From positions 1 to 6,727 of the forward strand of contig CAZAYB010000175.1 of assembly GCA_964489215.1 (NCBI GenBank): 6,727 bases of DNA, read 5' to 3'. The translations under genes and the position numbers were made by a program. The stretch's first letter is position 1, and every line of letters starts with the position of its first letter. The notes under the pieces were generated by a model that ran no database searches, had not been told where the DNA came from, and was given only the letters and a program-made list of their open reading frames with translations. Of the stretch, positions 5,560 through 6,727 are shown in pieces. This stretch comes from CAZAYB01 sp964489215. GTDB taxonomy: Bacteria > Planctomycetota > Phycisphaerae > Sedimentisphaerales > Anaerohalosphaeraceae.

Positions 5560-6727
5560 TTATTTTATGTGAACGTGTTTATTTTTCGTTTCCAGCGGTT
5601 GGAACGGGTCACCTCCGCCGACGAAAAATTTAGGATAAAATTCCACGTAATGGAGTCTTAAAGTATGTACAAACGCGCTTAATACGGACATTGCAAGGTT
5701 AAATAAATGTCCGAATACAAATACCACAGCTCCGAGGACGTATCCGAGTACCGGTACTGGGATGTCCATTGCCAGTTTTACCAGCACGTTAAAAGCCATT
5801 CCGAGCCCGCCAGTAACCATTCCCAATGCCATCAGTCTTGCATAGCTTAGTACATCACCGAAGTAGAATACAGTTCCGAACAGTTCAAATGCTCCCATAC
5901 CGATTCTTGCTCCCCAGCTTCCTTCTCTTTGGCTGAAAAGCAATATCACCAGTGCATTTACTATAGCGATGGTTCCAAAAACTGCGGCGAGAGCAGCGGG
6001 TATTAACCCTCCTTTTGCTACTCCGAATATTATCAGGCTATTCAAAAATATTATCCATGAGAGCTGGTCGCATACTGCAGCGATGTAATCTTTTCTTGAG
6101 ATATTATGGAAAAAGGCAATGAACAGGCCATAGAGTACCTGGATGTACCCAAGTGATAATGATACAGCGAAAAAGGTCAGAGGCTGTTTCATAGGATCGA
6201 AGAGCATAAGTTTTTCTCTTACTGCTGAAAGTACAGTGTAAACAGCGGTATCTTTTGGGATCAGAGTTTGTATTGTATCTCCGAGCCATCCGCCGGTAAG
6301 TGCTCCTGCGATAATTGAAGTTATCGAGCATATCATGAACATTCTGAATGCCATTTTGTTGCCCTGCAACTTTTTCATTATCCACCATATTATGGCAGCC
6401 ATGATCAGGCCGTATCCGACGTCAGTTATGCAGATACCGAAAAACAGAGCGAAAAACGGTGCCAGAAACGGTGTTGGGTCTACGTTTACCGGGTCCGGCA
6501 TTCCGTAGAGCCTTGTTATAAACTCAAACGGTCTTGCAGCTTTGTTGTTATCTATTTCAACAGGTATTCTTTCCTCTTCATGTATGTCAATTATGCTTAC
6601 TGATGAAGCAGCAAAGTCCGCTACAATAGTTTCCAGTTTCTGATAATTCTTTTGTTTTACCCACCCTTCAAAGAATATGACATTTTCTGTTGCGGGTGAA
6701 GTTATTCTTGTTTTTTCTCTGTTAAGG
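5560..6727 (-). CDS. atpI: V/A-type ATP synthase subunit I, 5' end cut by window edge
   Basis: This membrane stator subunit is homologous to eukaryotic subunit a; it provides the ion half-channels next to the K ring. The frame stays open to the right edge: 75 codons precede the internal Met at 6501, so that Met is not the start. The visible 388 residues are the C-terminal part of a protein usually about 640-660 long; the N-terminal cytosolic arm is mostly missing. Visible residues 1-75 are the end of that arm, leading into PFEFITRLYG and DPTPFLAPFFALFFG, the family junction. Seven to eight hydrophobic membrane segments follow. Two arginines are in the conserved places: Arg297 in LSYARLMALGMV (matching yeast R735 and the Thermus R563 position) and Arg357 in HTLRLHYVEFYPKFF (matching yeast R799 and Thermus R622). 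The end is GGGDPFQPL plus a short basic tail. It is not the small F-type AtpI. Confidence 0.96.
   Translation of the reverse strand, partial: LNREKTRITSPATENVIFFEGWVKQKNYQKLETIVADFAASSVSIIDIHEEERIPVEIDNNKAARPFEFITRLYGMPDPVNVDPTPFLAPFFALFFGICITDVGYGLIMAAIIWWIMKKLQGNKMAFRMFMICSITSIIAGALTGGWLGDTIQTLIPKDTAVYTVLSAVREKLMLFDPMKQPLTFFAVSLSLGYIQVLYGLFIAFFHNISRKDYIAAVCDQLSWIIFLNSLIIFGVAKGGLIPAALAAVFGTIAIVNALVILLFSQREGSWGARIGMGAFELFGTVFYFGDVLSYARLMALGMVTGGLGMAFNVLVKLAMDIPVPVLGYVLGAVVFVFGHLFNLAMSVLSAFVHTLRLHYVEFYPKFFVGGGDPFQPLETKNKHVHIK

Noticed and set aside
6104..6388. 94-residue minus-strand open frame inside subunit I
   Set aside because: It is an out-of-frame shadow of the membrane-spanning I coding frame, which has far better family support.

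Overview
The window is one uninterrupted minus-strand gene cluster for a bacterial-type V/A-ATPase (a rotary, ion-translocating ATPase). It reads from right to left in transcription order: subunit I (N-terminus off the right edge), K, E, C, F, A and B (C-terminus off the left edge). This I-K-E-C-F-A-B order is the one known from archaeal A-ATPases, Thermus and Enterococcus hirae. The usual first gene (small stalk subunit, H/G type) and the usual last gene (central-stalk D) would lie just outside the window. I saw no convincing gene on the plus strand; its open frames are antisense shadows.

Layout: I 6727-5560, 97-nt spacer, K 5462-4971, 30-nt spacer, E 4940-4350, 23-nt spacer, C 4326-3289, 24-nt spacer, F 3264-2944, 84-nt spacer, A 2859-926, 10-nt spacer, B 915-1. 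The two long spacers precede K (many copies per complex) and A-B (three copies each). Both carry a small CAGCTG-type inverted repeat. The tight A-B junction places the B ribosome binding site over the A stop codon.

Working together: A (catalytic, P-loop present) and B (non-catalytic, P-loop degenerate) form the hexameric head. F is part of the central stalk, C couples the stalk to the K rotor ring, I holds the ion half-channels and the arginines facing the ring, and E is a peripheral-stalk subunit. K is a double-hairpin proteolipid that keeps all the side-chain Na+ ligands known from E. hirae NtpK, so a sodium-coupled enzyme is the best prediction.

Assembly problem: the A gene carries a run of exactly 100 N (2232-2331) flanked by an identical 55-base direct repeat. 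Removing one repeat copy plus the Ns (155 bases) restores one reading frame of 592 codons with no missing residues. The gap is therefore almost certainly a scaffolding artefact and not a real break.

Organism: moderate base composition, AT-rich spacers, mostly Shine-Dalgarno-led genes and a probable Na+ V-type ATPase fit a bacterium, plausibly an anaerobe. The 100-N placeholder suggests a draft or metagenome assembly. I cannot name a phylum from the sequence alone. I found no previously undescribed system; this is a well-known machine with a few points worth checking.
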